This document shows positions 28,457 through 38,119 of a stretch of DNA of 64,000 nucleotides, piece by piece. The translations under genes and the position numbers were made by a program. The number at the start of each line of letters is the position of its first letter. The first letter of the stretch is position 1. This DNA is from Oscillospiraceae bacterium. GTDB taxonomy: Bacteria > Bacillota > Clostridia > Oscillospirales > Oscillospiraceae. The notes under the pieces are model-generated. The model saw only the letters and a list, made by a program, of their open reading frames with translations. It made no database searches and was not told the DNA's origin. The stretch covers positions 31,509-95,508 of the forward strand of contig SVLT01000007.1 in the NCBI GenBank assembly GCA_015067845.1, written 5' to 3'.

Positions 28457-29692
28457 TTATTTGCCGTTTCTCTCTTTCTCTAACCAAACCAATTTGCCGT
28501 CGCAGACCGTAGCCAGGCATTTTCCGTTGACGCGCCATCCGGCGAAGGGGGTGGACTTGCCCTGGGACTGGAATTCCTCCGGCTCAACGATGTAGCTTTG
28601 CCGCAGATCCCACACGGAAAAGTCGGTGGTCATGGGGATACGGAAGCGTTTTCTGGGATTGGTAACAAGCAATTTCAGCAGTTTTTCCAGAGAAATCACA
28701 TTTTCCTGCACCAGATAGGTGTACAACAGAGGAAATGCAGTTTCCAGACCGACGATGCCAAAGCTGCTGCCATCCAGGCCTTGGCTCTTTTCTTCTTCGG
28801 AATGGGGCGCATGGTCGGTGGCGATCATGTCGATGGTGCCGTCCTGAATACCGGCGATCAGTGCCTCCCGGTCGGACTTGTCCCGAAGCGGGGGATTCAT
28901 CTTGTACCGTCCATCCTCTTGCAGGAAGGAGTCATCCATGAGCAGATAGTGGGGCGCGGTCTCGCAGGTGACATTCAGCTTTTCCGCCTTGGCCTTGCGG
29001 ATCAGCTCCACAGATTCCTTTGTGGAGACATGGCACACATGGTAAGCGCAGCCGATCTCCTTGACCAGTGCCAGATCCCGGGCAAGCTGCTTCCACTCGC
29101 TCTCGGAGCTGATGCCCCGGTGATGATTGTCCCGGGCGTAGTCACCGTCGTGGATGTAGCCGCCGTTCAGCAGGGAATTGTCCTCACAATGGGCGACGAT
29201 CATTTTGTTCAGCTGCTTGGCCTGCTTCATGGCGGCGCGCATCAGCTCGTCCCGCTGAATACCCTTGCCGTCGTCCGTAAAAGCAATGACCTGCTGGGCC
29301 ATGGCCTTCATTTCGGAGAGGTTTTCTCCCTTTTGTCCCATGGTGATGGAACCGTAGGGATAAATGTGGATCAAGCCGTCTTCCTTGATGAGGTTCAGCT
29401 GCTCCTTCAAATGTGCCTTGGTGTCCGGAACCGGATCCAGATTGGGCATGGTGCAGACTGCTGTGTACCCGCCGTGGGCTGCTGCAAGAGAACCGGAGAA
29501 GATGGTCTCTTTATAAGAAAAACCCGGCTCTCTGAAATGCACATGCACATCACAAAAGCCGGGAAAAACAGCATATTCGGGGGAGTCGAAAGTACACAGA
29601 TCAACAGAGGAAAGACGGTCCAAAATAGAAACACGAACACTATTGCCGCAGATGGCATCCAGCATCGGTGTGTTCTGATTCTGCATAGTCAT
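28457..29692 (-). CDS. pyrC: Dihydroorotase
   Basis: PGFCDVHVHFREPGFSYKETI; IATDHAPHSEEEK; start trimmed to MTMQNQNT with AAAGGAG RBS. Confidence 0.94.
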   Translation of the reverse strand: MTMQNQNTPMLDAICGNSVRVSILDRLSSVDLCTFDSPEYAVFPGFCDVHVHFREPGFSYKETIFSGSLAAAHGGYTAVCTMPNLDPVPDTKAHLKEQLNLIKEDGLIHIYPYGSITMGQKGENLSEMKAMAQQVIAFTDDGKGIQRDELMRAAMKQAKQLNKMIVAHCEDNSLLNGGYIHDGDYARDNHHRGISSESEWKQLARDLALVKEIGCAYHVCHVSTKESVELIRKAKAEKLNVTCETAPHYLLMDDSFLQEDGRYKMNPPLRDKSDREALIAGIQDGTIDMIATDHAPHSEEEKSQGLDGSSFGIVGLETAFPLLYTYLVQENVISLEKLLKLLVTNPRKRFRIPMTTDFSVWDLRQSYIVEPEEFQSQGKSTPFAGWRVNGKCLATVCDGKLVWLEKERNGK

Positions 29693-29740
29693 ACTAACTC
29701 CTTTCAAATGAGGGAAACAAGTATCTTTCTTATCCGAAAT

Positions 29741-29769
29741 ATTATAACACGCAAAAGAAAGTGTGTCAA
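29741..29769 (-). promoter_or_regulatory. Perfect-consensus promoter of the pyrimidine operon
   Basis: Minus strand TTGACA-17 nt-TATAAT. Confidence 0.85.
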
Positions 29770-29786
29770 TGAAATTTCGATATAAA

Positions 29787-29816
29787 AAGTCGCCGGAAAA
29801 CCGGCGACTTTTTGTC
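29787..29816. terminator. Bidirectional terminator
   Basis: AAAAAGTCGCCGGAAAACCGGCGACTTTTTG. Confidence 0.85.
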
Positions 29817-29828
29817 ACATATCCTAAT

Positions 29829-30755
29829 TTATAGCTCTTCGCTGACTGCCAGCAAGAGAATACCGATGATGACAACGGCCACAAACACATAGGTCTTCCA
29901 GGAAAGCTTTTCTTTCAGGAAGATCCGGGACAGCAGCAGAGAAACGATACAAACGGAGGACAGAATGGGAGCTGCCACAGCATCCACGCCGCCGAGAGCA
30001 TACACATATGTAAACTGACCGGCAGTTTCAAATACAGCGGCAAGGATCTTATCCTTGTGCTGGGGAACAGGGCCAAACTTGACCTTCTTTGCTTTCATGA
30101 AGATAAACAGGCCCAAAGCAAACATGGCAAAGGTCAACTCATAGCTGGTATTGGCCACATCCTCAATGGTATCTTCGGTTACATCCACCAGAGGGGAATT
30201 GGCAACATCTTCGATCAGGAAGAAGGCATCATCCAGGAAGGTGCCGAATGCGTCCAGCAAAGCATAGACAAAGGGCATACAGAAGGCGACGATCGCCAGA
30301 ACCTTGCCGTATTTCTTCTTTCTGGGGGTCTCGCCGTGGTTTTCCAGGAAGCTGACACCCAAAACGCCTACAGTGATGACACCGATGGCGACCCAGGTCA
30401 GCCAGGAGATCTCTTCCTGCAGGAAAATGACGAACAGCAGGGTGCAAATAACACCGGCGGTGTTCTCGATGGGATCGGAAATGGACTCCTCCAAAAAGCG
30501 CATGCCAAAATAGGAAAAGGCCATGGAAATGATGTAAAACAGGGAAACCGGCAGATACCGGATGATGTTGATGGGATTGTAGTTGATATCCTGGGTCAGC
30601 AGGGTAAAGATGGCGTGGATGCCCATCACAATACCCACCCAAACGCAGATCTTCAGATGGGAGTATTTTTCATTGGGCTGTGCGCCTTTTTTGTAAAACA
30701 GTTCTGCCGCGCCCCAAAGAACAGCGGTAGCAACGGAAAAGAATAACCAAGACAT
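29829..30755 (-). CDS. DMT/EamA family transporter
   Basis: Ten hydrophobic segments in two related halves. Confidence 0.78.
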   Translation of the reverse strand: MSWLFFSVATAVLWGAAELFYKKGAQPNEKYSHLKICVWVGIVMGIHAIFTLLTQDINYNPINIIRYLPVSLFYIISMAFSYFGMRFLEESISDPIENTAGVICTLLFVIFLQEEISWLTWVAIGVITVGVLGVSFLENHGETPRKKKYGKVLAIVAFCMPFVYALLDAFGTFLDDAFFLIEDVANSPLVDVTEDTIEDVANTSYELTFAMFALGLFIFMKAKKVKFGPVPQHKDKILAAVFETAGQFTYVYALGGVDAVAAPILSSVCIVSLLLSRIFLKEKLSWKTYVFVAVVIIGILLLAVSEEL

Positions 30756-30768
30756 TGTGGCTTCCTCC

Positions 30769-32067
30769 TTATATTTTTACCAGACCTGCATCCAGCATTT
30801 TTTGCAGGCTCATCAAAATGCCAAGTTTGGCATGATGCCAAGTCAGGCCGCCCTGGAAGTACACCGCATAGGGCGGACGGATGGGGCCATCGGCAGACAG
30901 CTCAATGGACGAGCCCTGAACAAAGGCGCCTGCGGCCATGATCACCTTGCTGTCGTAGCCGGGCATATCGCCGGGAATGGGTGCGGCGTAGGAATCCACG
31001 GGCGCGGCGGCCTGGATGCCCTTGCAGAACGCCACCATACCGGCTTCGCTTCCCAGCTCCACGGCCTGAATAATGTCGTGGCGGCTTTCGGTTGCATTGG
31101 GGACGCAACGGAAGCCCAGGGGCTCGTACAGATTTGCGGCAAAAATCGCGCCCTTTTCAGCGGATGCAACCACATTCGGCGCAAGGAAGAAGCCTTGATA
31201 CAGGGAAGGCATCAGACCCAGGTTAGCGCCCACTTCCTGACCCAATCCGGGGGCGGAGAGGCGGTAACCGCAGCGGTCGATACACGCCTGTGTACCGGCA
31301 ATGTAGCCGCCGATAGGGGCAAGACCGCCGCCGGGATTCTTGATCAGAGAACCAACGGTCATATCTGCGCCCACATCGGAGGGTTCAATGGTCTCAACAA
31401 ATTCGCCGTAGCAGTTGTCCACCATCACCAGTACATCCGGCTTGACGGATTTGCAAAACGCGATCAGTTCACCGATCTGGGTGACGGAGAAGGTAGGCCG
31501 GGTAGCATAACCCTTGGAGCGCTGAATGGTGATCAGCTTGGTCTTTTCGTTGATGGCCTTGCGGATGCCCTCGTAGTCAAAGCCGCCATTCTCCAGCAGA
31601 TCTACCTGACGGTAGGTCACACCATACTCCGCCAGAGAGCAGGGGCTGGGGCGGATGCCAATGACCTCCTGTAAGGTGTCATAGGGCAGACCCACGGGGG
31701 AGAGCAGCTCGTCTCCGGGCAGAAGATTTGCGGACAGGGCAACGGTCAGGGCGTGGGTGCCGCAGGTGATCTGGGGACGCACCAAAGCGGCCTCCGTATG
31801 GAACACATCCGCATAGACGCGCTCCAAAGTGTCACGGCCCATATCGTCATAACCGTAGCCGGTGGTGGCGGCAAAGCAGGTTGCGCTGACCCGGTTTTTC
31901 TGCATGGCAGAGATCACCTTTGCCTGATTGCATTCCGCAATTTTGTCGATCTCAGCGAAGCGTTCTTCCAGTTTTTTGAGGGCATTTTCGCCATAGTTGT
32001 AAACGGCGTTGGAAATTCCCATGCCGTTATAAAGTTCCAGTAATGCGTTCATTTTCTCAGTCCTCAT
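30769..32067 (-). CDS. Methionine gamma-lyase family / 'aluminium resistance' PLP-dependent protein
   Basis: FAATTGYGYDDMGRDTLERVYADVFHTEAALVRPQITCGTHAL; IQRSKGYATRP PLP lysine region. Confidence 0.88.
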   Translation of the reverse strand: MRTEKMNALLELYNGMGISNAVYNYGENALKKLEERFAEIDKIAECNQAKVISAMQKNRVSATCFAATTGYGYDDMGRDTLERVYADVFHTEAALVRPQITCGTHALTVALSANLLPGDELLSPVGLPYDTLQEVIGIRPSPCSLAEYGVTYRQVDLLENGGFDYEGIRKAINEKTKLITIQRSKGYATRPTFSVTQIGELIAFCKSVKPDVLVMVDNCYGEFVETIEPSDVGADMTVGSLIKNPGGGLAPIGGYIAGTQACIDRCGYRLSAPGLGQEVGANLGLMPSLYQGFFLAPNVVASAEKGAIFAANLYEPLGFRCVPNATESRHDIIQAVELGSEAGMVAFCKGIQAAAPVDSYAAPIPGDMPGYDSKVIMAAGAFVQGSSIELSADGPIRPPYAVYFQGGLTWHHAKLGILMSLQKMLDAGLVKI

Positions 32068-32296
32068 TTTTAACAGTGTTTAGTAATTTGTCAGCAATGT
32101 CATTTAATGTTTCCGGTCGGGAAACGATCAGACCGGCATCGGATTCACCCAAAATGAGTAGCGTATCACCGGGCTGAATACCGAACATCTCCCGGGCCTC
32201 CTTGGGGATCACGATCTGCCCCCGGTCGCCCACCTTGGCTGTGCCGAAAACCCGACGGACATTGCTTTTACCCAGTATGTGTTTGCCCCCAGGCAT
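32057..32296 (-). CDS. AbrB/SpoVT-type transcriptional regulator
   Basis: RRVFGTAKVGDRGQIVIPKEAREMFGIQPGDTLLILGE swapped-hairpin AbrB domain. Confidence 0.9.
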   Translation of the reverse strand: MPGGKHILGKSNVRRVFGTAKVGDRGQIVIPKEAREMFGIQPGDTLLILGESDAGLIVSRPETLNDIADKLLNTVKNED

Positions 32297-32349
32297 GTCA
32301 CCACTCCTTTGAAATCACATTTTTCATACTTTTCACACCGACAAATTAT

Positions 32350-32393
32350 ACAAAAATCCGCCCCGGTTGTCAATACCGGGGCGGTGTTTTTTT
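32350..32393. terminator. Bidirectional terminator
   Basis: ACAAAAATCCGCCCCGG..CCGGGGCGGTGTTTTTTT. Confidence 0.8.
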
Positions 32394-33111
32394 AATCGTT
32401 TCTGCGTCTGCCGCCGAAGATCAGCAGCAGCCGAAGCAGTTGCGCCAATGCCACAGCAGTGGCGGCAACATAGGTCATGGCCGCGGCGGTGAGGGTCTTG
32501 CGCGCACCTTTTTGCTCGTCTTCCGTCAAAAGCTCTCCGCCTTCGATGGCCTGCATGGCTCTGCGGCTGGCGTTGAATTCTACAGGCAGGGTCACAAGCT
32601 GGAAAACCAGAGAAAGCCCAAAGCAGGCGATACCGGCATACACAAAGCCGTAGGAAACCGTTTCGCCAAAGCTAAGCAGCAAACCCAGTAAAATCAACGG
32701 CATGGCCAGTTTGCTGCCGATGTTGGTAATGGGAATGATGGCGGCACGGAGCTTAATGGGAGCATAGTTGTGGGCATACTGCACTGCATGACCGGCCTCG
32801 TGGCAGGCAACGCCGATGGCGGCAACGGATGTGGAGTCGTGGACACTGTCAGACAGGCGGATCACATTGGCCTTGGGATCGAAATGATCCGTCAGGTTGC
32901 CGCTCACGCGCTCAATGCGTACACCGGAAACACCGTTGGCCCGCAGAACACGCTCTGCGGCCTGCGCGCCGGTGATCCGGCGGCGGGAGTGTTTTTCAGA
33001 ATAACGCTTGAATGTGGAATTGACGTTGGCGCTGGCGATCATAGCCAAAATGACGCAAGGCAGTACCAGCACAAGGTATGTCAGATCAAATCCGTAATAA
33101 TAGCCGAACAT
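32392..33111 (-). CDS. Zinc metallopeptidase, YugP-like
   Basis: HEAGHAVQYA zinc motif, N- and C-terminal TMs; start trimmed to MFGYYYG. Confidence 0.9.
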   Translation of the reverse strand: MFGYYYGFDLTYLVLVLPCVILAMIASANVNSTFKRYSEKHSRRRITGAQAAERVLRANGVSGVRIERVSGNLTDHFDPKANVIRLSDSVHDSTSVAAIGVACHEAGHAVQYAHNYAPIKLRAAIIPITNIGSKLAMPLILLGLLLSFGETVSYGFVYAGIACFGLSLVFQLVTLPVEFNASRRAMQAIEGGELLTEDEQKGARKTLTAAAMTYVAATAVALAQLLRLLLIFGGRRRND

Positions 33112-33285
33112 AGTGTTCTCCTTTGCTTTTTTGATTCTATTATATCCAATTCTTATAAAAATGCAAGTTGAGATCATTGCATTTGGGGTATATATTGATT
33201 ATACTGAAAGAAATGGATAACAGATGAATTTTTTGCAAATTTTGGTGAGTAAAATCCATCTTAGCCGTGTTTTAAGAGTGAAGAG

Positions 33286-33834
33286 GTGAAAAAGATGGCG
33301 CGATCCGGCATGAAAATCGGTTTTCAGGACGGAATATCTTTGGAAACCGTTATCCGTACGTATTCAGACCCATTGGTACGCTTTGCCTGCTGTTATGTGG
33401 CAAGCCCCGATATTGCGGAAGAACTGATGGAAGATGCATTGACCGATGTGCTGATCAGGGACAGAAGATTTGAAGATGAGGCCCATTTGAAAGCATATCT
33501 TTACAAGGCAGTCCGCCATCGGTGTCTGAACTATTTGCGCTTCCATCGGAAATTTGTTCCGCTGGAGGATGTGGAGTGCGCGCTTTTTGCAGGAGATCTG
33601 GAAGGGGACGTCATGAAAAAGGAGCGTGACCGGGCGTTGTTCGCCTGCTTGCAGGAACTGCCGTTGCAGTATCGCCAGGTTTTGACGCTGATGTTTTTTG
33701 ACAGCTTCTCCGTCTCAGAAATCTGCGCAATTTTGTCCCGTTCCCCCAAGCAGGTTTACAATCTGCTTGCCAGGGCCAAGACCTCTTTGAAAACATTGCT
33801 TGAAAAGGTGGGAATCACTTATGAAGACATATGA
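33286..33834 (+). CDS. ECF-like RNA polymerase sigma factor
   Basis: Region 2 (YKAVRHRCLNYLR) and region 4 (LPLQYRQVLTLMFFDSFSVSEICAILSRSPKQVYNLLARAKTSLK). Confidence 0.88.
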   Translation: MKKMARSGMKIGFQDGISLETVIRTYSDPLVRFACCYVASPDIAEELMEDALTDVLIRDRRFEDEAHLKAYLYKAVRHRCLNYLRFHRKFVPLEDVECALFAGDLEGDVMKKERDRALFACLQELPLQYRQVLTLMFFDSFSVSEICAILSRSPKQVYNLLARAKTSLKTLLEKVGITYEDI

Positions 33835-35653
33835 TGAAAGAATGGAGTCCGTGCAGAAAAAGCTGCAGCGCAGACGGGTACAATGGACGGCTATAAAGGC
33901 CACAGCCTGCTTGCTGTGTATCTGTCTGTTGGTGGGCGTTCTGCTGCCCCATTTCCGGAATTCGGATGTGTTGGAGCAGTATGCCCAGGATCCGTATTAC
34001 AAGGTCATTGCGGCGATCAACCGGGACTTTCAGCGGAAAGAAGACAGTTGGGAATATTTGCACTGGGAGGATCTGTTCTGGGGTGATGCTTTTTTGGAGG
34101 ATGAATCCGGATCCAGATTTGAGGAGGAACTTGTGTACGCACCCGGTGCAGTACCGGATACCGATACGAGCATCAGCGGAAGTGCAAATTCCTCTGTGGA
34201 GATCACGGATCATCAGGTTGCCGGCGTGCTGGAAGGCGATCTGATCAAGCGCAGCGAAACTCATATCTTCTATCTGAACAATACGCAGTTGGAGATCTAT
34301 GAGATCAACGGCGAGGATACAAAGAAGATCAACACGGTATCTGTGGGAACGAATTGGAATTCTGATTCGGAAATGTACCTTTCCGCGGATGCAAGCCGCC
34401 TGACCGTGATTCAGTCCGGTTATGACGCAGTTTTCAGCGAGACCAAAAAGGAAAGCTATGTGCAGGTTATTTCTCTGGATGTATCCGATCCTGTGAATGT
34501 GACAAATGTCGCATCCTTCTATCTTACCGGCGCGAAGCAGACTTGCCGCATGGTGGATGACCAGCTCATGCTCATCAGCAGATTCTGCATCCAGTACGAA
34601 GTGGATTTTGACGATCCGTCCACATTCCTGCCTCAGTACGGCACACCCGGCAATATGCAGTGCATCCCTGCGGATAACATCGTGATTCCGGACAGACTGA
34701 GCGACCGCTATTATACGGTGGTGACCCTGCTGGACAATAACGACCTGTCCTTGGTGGACACCGGCGCGTTTATGTCCTACTCCGCGGAGCTTTATGTGTC
34801 CAAGGAGCGCATCTATGCCACCCGTAGTTATTCCGGTGAAGAAAAGCTGGACGATAACAAGACCCTTACAAAAGCCATGACGGAAGTTTCCTGCATGGAT
34901 TATGACGAAAACGGCCTGACCCTGGCTGGCTCGTTCAGCGTGGAGGGTACTGTGAAAAATCAGTACAGCATGGATGAGCATGAGGGCGTTTTCCGCATTG
35001 TTACCGGAACGACCCAACGGAAAATGATCAACCACGAAACAGGATATACTTCCGTTCAGGTGGAAGAGCGCAATGCAAACCTGACCTGTTTTGAGGTGGG
35101 GACTTGGGAGCAGCTGGCACAGGCTGCCAAGTTTGCCCCGGAGGGAGAAACCGTGGAATCCGTCCGCTTTGATGGGGATTACGCCTATGTCTGCACCGCT
35201 GTGGTGGTGACGCTGACAGACCCGGTGTTTTTCTTCGACATGACGGATCTTGGAAACATCACCGTCAAGGACACCGGCACCATCGACGGCTATTCCAGCT
35301 CCTTGATCCAGCTGAACGACGGCTTCCTGCTGGGCATCGGCTTTAATGATAACTGGAACATGAAGGTGGAGGTCTATACGGAGTCCGCCGACGGCGTGAA
35401 ACCGGTGTGTGAATATATCTATGAAGGCAGCTTCGCCAGCGAGTACAAGGCCTACTTCATTGACCGGGAGAACAATCTGTTCGGTATCCCGGTGATGGAT
35501 GGCTATGTGCTTTTGCAGTTTGACGGGTACGAACTGAGAGAAATTGCAAAAGCGGATATCGGTGGTTCCTTGAACTTTGTCCGCGGTGTCGTCATTGATC
35601 AGTATCTGTATGTGTGCAGTCCCGGCGCATTTGATGTAGTAAATTTGGCATAA
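33821..35653 (+). CDS. Single-TM protein with extracytoplasmic beta-propeller domain, probable partner of the sigma factor
   Basis: Short cytoplasmic N-term (MKTYDERMESVQKKLQRRRVQWTAIKA), one TM, then propeller (VAGVLEGDLIKRSETHIFYLNNTQLEIYEINGEDTKKI); start overlaps sigma stop. Confidence 0.78.
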   Translation: MKTYDERMESVQKKLQRRRVQWTAIKATACLLCICLLVGVLLPHFRNSDVLEQYAQDPYYKVIAAINRDFQRKEDSWEYLHWEDLFWGDAFLEDESGSRFEEELVYAPGAVPDTDTSISGSANSSVEITDHQVAGVLEGDLIKRSETHIFYLNNTQLEIYEINGEDTKKINTVSVGTNWNSDSEMYLSADASRLTVIQSGYDAVFSETKKESYVQVISLDVSDPVNVTNVASFYLTGAKQTCRMVDDQLMLISRFCIQYEVDFDDPSTFLPQYGTPGNMQCIPADNIVIPDRLSDRYYTVVTLLDNNDLSLVDTGAFMSYSAELYVSKERIYATRSYSGEEKLDDNKTLTKAMTEVSCMDYDENGLTLAGSFSVEGTVKNQYSMDEHEGVFRIVTGTTQRKMINHETGYTSVQVEERNANLTCFEVGTWEQLAQAAKFAPEGETVESVRFDGDYAYVCTAVVVTLTDPVFFFDMTDLGNITVKDTGTIDGYSSSLIQLNDGFLLGIGFNDNWNMKVEVYTESADGVKPVCEYIYEGSFASEYKAYFIDRENNLFGIPVMDGYVLLQFDGYELREIAKADIGGSLNFVRGVVIDQYLYVCSPGAFDVVNLA

Positions 35654-35728
35654 TGTGATTTTGTCACAGAAGTCCTCCAAATTTTGGGGTAAGATAAGGT
35701 CACAAAACAAAACAAGGAGGACAAAAAG

Positions 35729-36037
35729 ATGTCAGTTCTGAATATTACGAAAGAAAATTTTGAAAATGAAGTTGTAAAAAGCGAAAAGGTGGTCCTGCTG
35801 GACTTCTTCGCATCCTGGTGCGGCCCCTGCCGGATGGTAGGTCCCATCATTGACGAGATCGCCGAGGAAAATGACCACATCGTGGTCGGCAAGGTGGATG
35901 TGGACGCTCAGACGGAGCTTGCAACGCAATTCCAGGTTTACAGCATCCCCACGCTGGTGGTGATGAAGGACGGCAAGGTGCTGACCCAGTCAACCGGCGC
36001 AAAATCCAAGGCGCAGATCCTGGCAATGCTTCCCTAA
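35729..36037 (+). CDS. trxA: Thioredoxin
   Basis: LDFFASWCGPCRMVGPIIDEIA. Confidence 0.96.
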   Translation: MSVLNITKENFENEVVKSEKVVLLDFFASWCGPCRMVGPIIDEIAEENDHIVVGKVDVDAQTELATQFQVYSIPTLVVMKDGKVLTQSTGAKSKAQILAMLP

Positions 36038-36047
36038 AATACCCCTA

Positions 36048-36077
36048 AAGCCCGCTGCCTCGGCAGCGGGCTTTTGT
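36048..36077 (+). terminator. Intrinsic terminator
   Basis: AAGCCCGCTGCCTCGGCAGCGGGCTTTTG. Confidence 0.85.
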
Positions 36078-36143
36078 ATTGTGACATTATCACGGTAAAG
36101 GTGGCGACACGCGGTTATACTAGTATCAAAAGGAGGTAACACC

Positions 36144-37070
36144 ATGGAAAAGGTTTACGATGTATTGGTATTAGGTGGCGGCCCGGGGGGATATACAGCG
36201 GCGATGTACGCGGCGCGTGCAGGACTCAGCACCTTGGTTTTGGAGCGATTGGCAGCCGGTGGGCAGATGGCGCTGACCCATCAGGTGGACAATTATCCCG
36301 GCTTTGATGAGGGCGTGGACGGCTTCACCCTTGGGATGAAAATGCAGCAGGGCGCGGAGCGCTTTGGTGCGGAGACAGTCTATGCCGATGTGCAGTCCGT
36401 GGAGCTGGAAGGGACGAACAAGAAATTGCATACGGATCAGGGAACATTTTATGGACGTACGGTCATCGTTGCCACCGGGGCGAATCCCAGAAAATTGGGA
36501 CTTCCCATGGAGCAGGAGCTGATGGGCAAGGGCGTTCACTACTGCGCCGCCTGCGACGGGATGTTCTATCGGGGCAAGACGGTCATATTGGTTGGCGGTG
36601 GCAATTCCGCCGTGGCGGATGCGCTGGTACTTTCCCGAGTGGCGGAAAAGGTGATTCTCGTGCACCGCAGAGATACGCTCCGGGCATCCAAAATCTATCA
36701 TGAGCCCTTGGAGCAAACGAAAAACATCGAATTTCGCTGGAACAGCGAGGTGGTTTCCCTGCATCACGGCGATCGCCTGGACGGCGTTACCATTCGCAAC
36801 AAGGTCAGCGGAGAGGAAGAACGCATCGCTTGCGACGGCGTTTTCATCAGTATCGGCAGAGAGCCGGCCACGGCTCTGTTTGCCGGGCAGCTGGAACTGG
36901 ATGAAACGGGATATGTTGTGGCCGGGGAATCCACGAAAACTAACCTGCCCGGTGTGTACGCGGTAGGTGATGTGCGTACCAAGGCGGTGCGACAGATCGT
37001 AACCGCAACGGCGGATGGGGCAGTAGCTGCCCATGAAATTGAAGAATATCTGGCGGCAGCCGTTGTTTAA
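36144..37070 (+). CDS. trxB: Thioredoxin-disulfide reductase
   Basis: VLVLGGGPGGYTAAMYAARAGL; YCAACDGMFYRGK; VYAVGDVRTKAVRQIVTATADGAVAA. Confidence 0.92.
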   Translation: MEKVYDVLVLGGGPGGYTAAMYAARAGLSTLVLERLAAGGQMALTHQVDNYPGFDEGVDGFTLGMKMQQGAERFGAETVYADVQSVELEGTNKKLHTDQGTFYGRTVIVATGANPRKLGLPMEQELMGKGVHYCAACDGMFYRGKTVILVGGGNSAVADALVLSRVAEKVILVHRRDTLRASKIYHEPLEQTKNIEFRWNSEVVSLHHGDRLDGVTIRNKVSGEEERIACDGVFISIGREPATALFAGQLELDETGYVVAGESTKTNLPGVYAVGDVRTKAVRQIVTATADGAVAAHEIEEYLAAAVV

Positions 37071-37119
37071 TGTCGTTTTCTGTGATATAATGTCCCCATA
37101 ATTCACGGGAGGCGAGGAT

Positions 37120-37653
37120 GTGCACTACGCAACCATCAAAAATTGCGACATTGCCAATGGCCCCGGCGTTCGGGTGAGTCTGTTCGTTTCGGGATGCACC
37201 CACCATTGCAAGGGCTGTTTCAATGAAGTGGCATGGGATTTTGAATACGGCACGCCTTTCACGGAGGAAACGGTGCAGACCATTCTGGATATGCTCCGTC
37301 CGGACTATATCCGGGGACTGACCTTGCTGGGCGGCGAGCCATTCGAGCCGCAGAATCAAGGGATGATCGTGGAACTGCTGCGGTGTATCAAAAAGGAAAT
37401 GCCCGGCAAAAGCATTTGGGCCTTTTCCGGGTATCTGTATGAAAAGATCACATCCGGCACTCTGGGAGACTGGGAGATCACAAAGGAATTTCTCAGCTAT
37501 CTGGACGTTTTGGTGGACGGCCCGTTTGTGGAAGAAAAGAAAAATCTGAATTTGCGCTTCCGGGGTTCGGAAAATCAGCGGCTGATCGATGTGGCGAAAT
37601 CACAGCAGGCCGGAACAGTAATTTTATGGGAAGATGAGGGGACGAAAATATGA
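37120..37653 (+). CDS. nrdG: Anaerobic ribonucleoside-triphosphate reductase activating protein (radical SAM)
   Basis: FVSGCTHHCKGCFNEVAWDFEYG; GGEPFEPQN; GTG start. Confidence 0.93.
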   Translation: MHYATIKNCDIANGPGVRVSLFVSGCTHHCKGCFNEVAWDFEYGTPFTEETVQTILDMLRPDYIRGLTLLGGEPFEPQNQGMIVELLRCIKKEMPGKSIWAFSGYLYEKITSGTLGDWEITKEFLSYLDVLVDGPFVEEKKNLNLRFRGSENQRLIDVAKSQQAGTVILWEDEGTKI

Positions 37654-38087
37654 GCAGTATTGCAGTAAAAAAAGTGAGACCTAATGCCATTTTGCCCACC
37701 TATGGCTCAAATGAGGCAGCCGGGGCGGATCTGTACGCCTGTCTGGATGTGCCTGTGACCATTGGAGCAGGGGAGACAGTATTCATCCCAACGGGCATCG
37801 CCATGGAAGTTCCCAAGGGTTGCGCCGGTCTTGTGTATGCCCGAAGCAGCTTGGGCGCAAAACGGGGTCTTGCACCTGCAAATAAGGTGGGTGTGATCGA
37901 CAGCGACTACCGGGGAGAGATCTCGGTGGTTCTCCATAATCATGGGAAGGTGGAACAGACTGTCGCGCCCGGAGAGCGCATCGCCCAACTGGTGATCACA
38001 CCGGTGCTGATACCGGCCTATGAGGAAGTGGACGAACTGACGGACACTGACCGTGGAAGCGGCGGCTTCGGTTCTACCGGAAAATAA
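37650..38087 (+). CDS. dut: dUTP diphosphatase
   Basis: AAGADLYACLDVPVTI; YARSSLGAKRGL; NKVGVIDSDYRGEI; ERIAQLVI; DRGSGGFGSTGK. Confidence 0.96.
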   Translation: MSSIAVKKVRPNAILPTYGSNEAAGADLYACLDVPVTIGAGETVFIPTGIAMEVPKGCAGLVYARSSLGAKRGLAPANKVGVIDSDYRGEISVVLHNHGKVEQTVAPGERIAQLVITPVLIPAYEEVDELTDTDRGSGGFGSTGK

Positions 38088-38119
38088 GAAAAACGGCTGC
38101 AAACGCAGCCGTTTTTTGG
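38086..38119. terminator. Bidirectional terminator
   Basis: AAAAACGGCTGCAAACGCAGCCGTTTTTT. Confidence 0.85.

Noticed and set aside
25399-28512. 1037-aa plus-strand ORF
   Set aside because: Fully antisense to carB, whose product is unmistakable; a codon-bias artefact giving long open antisense frames.
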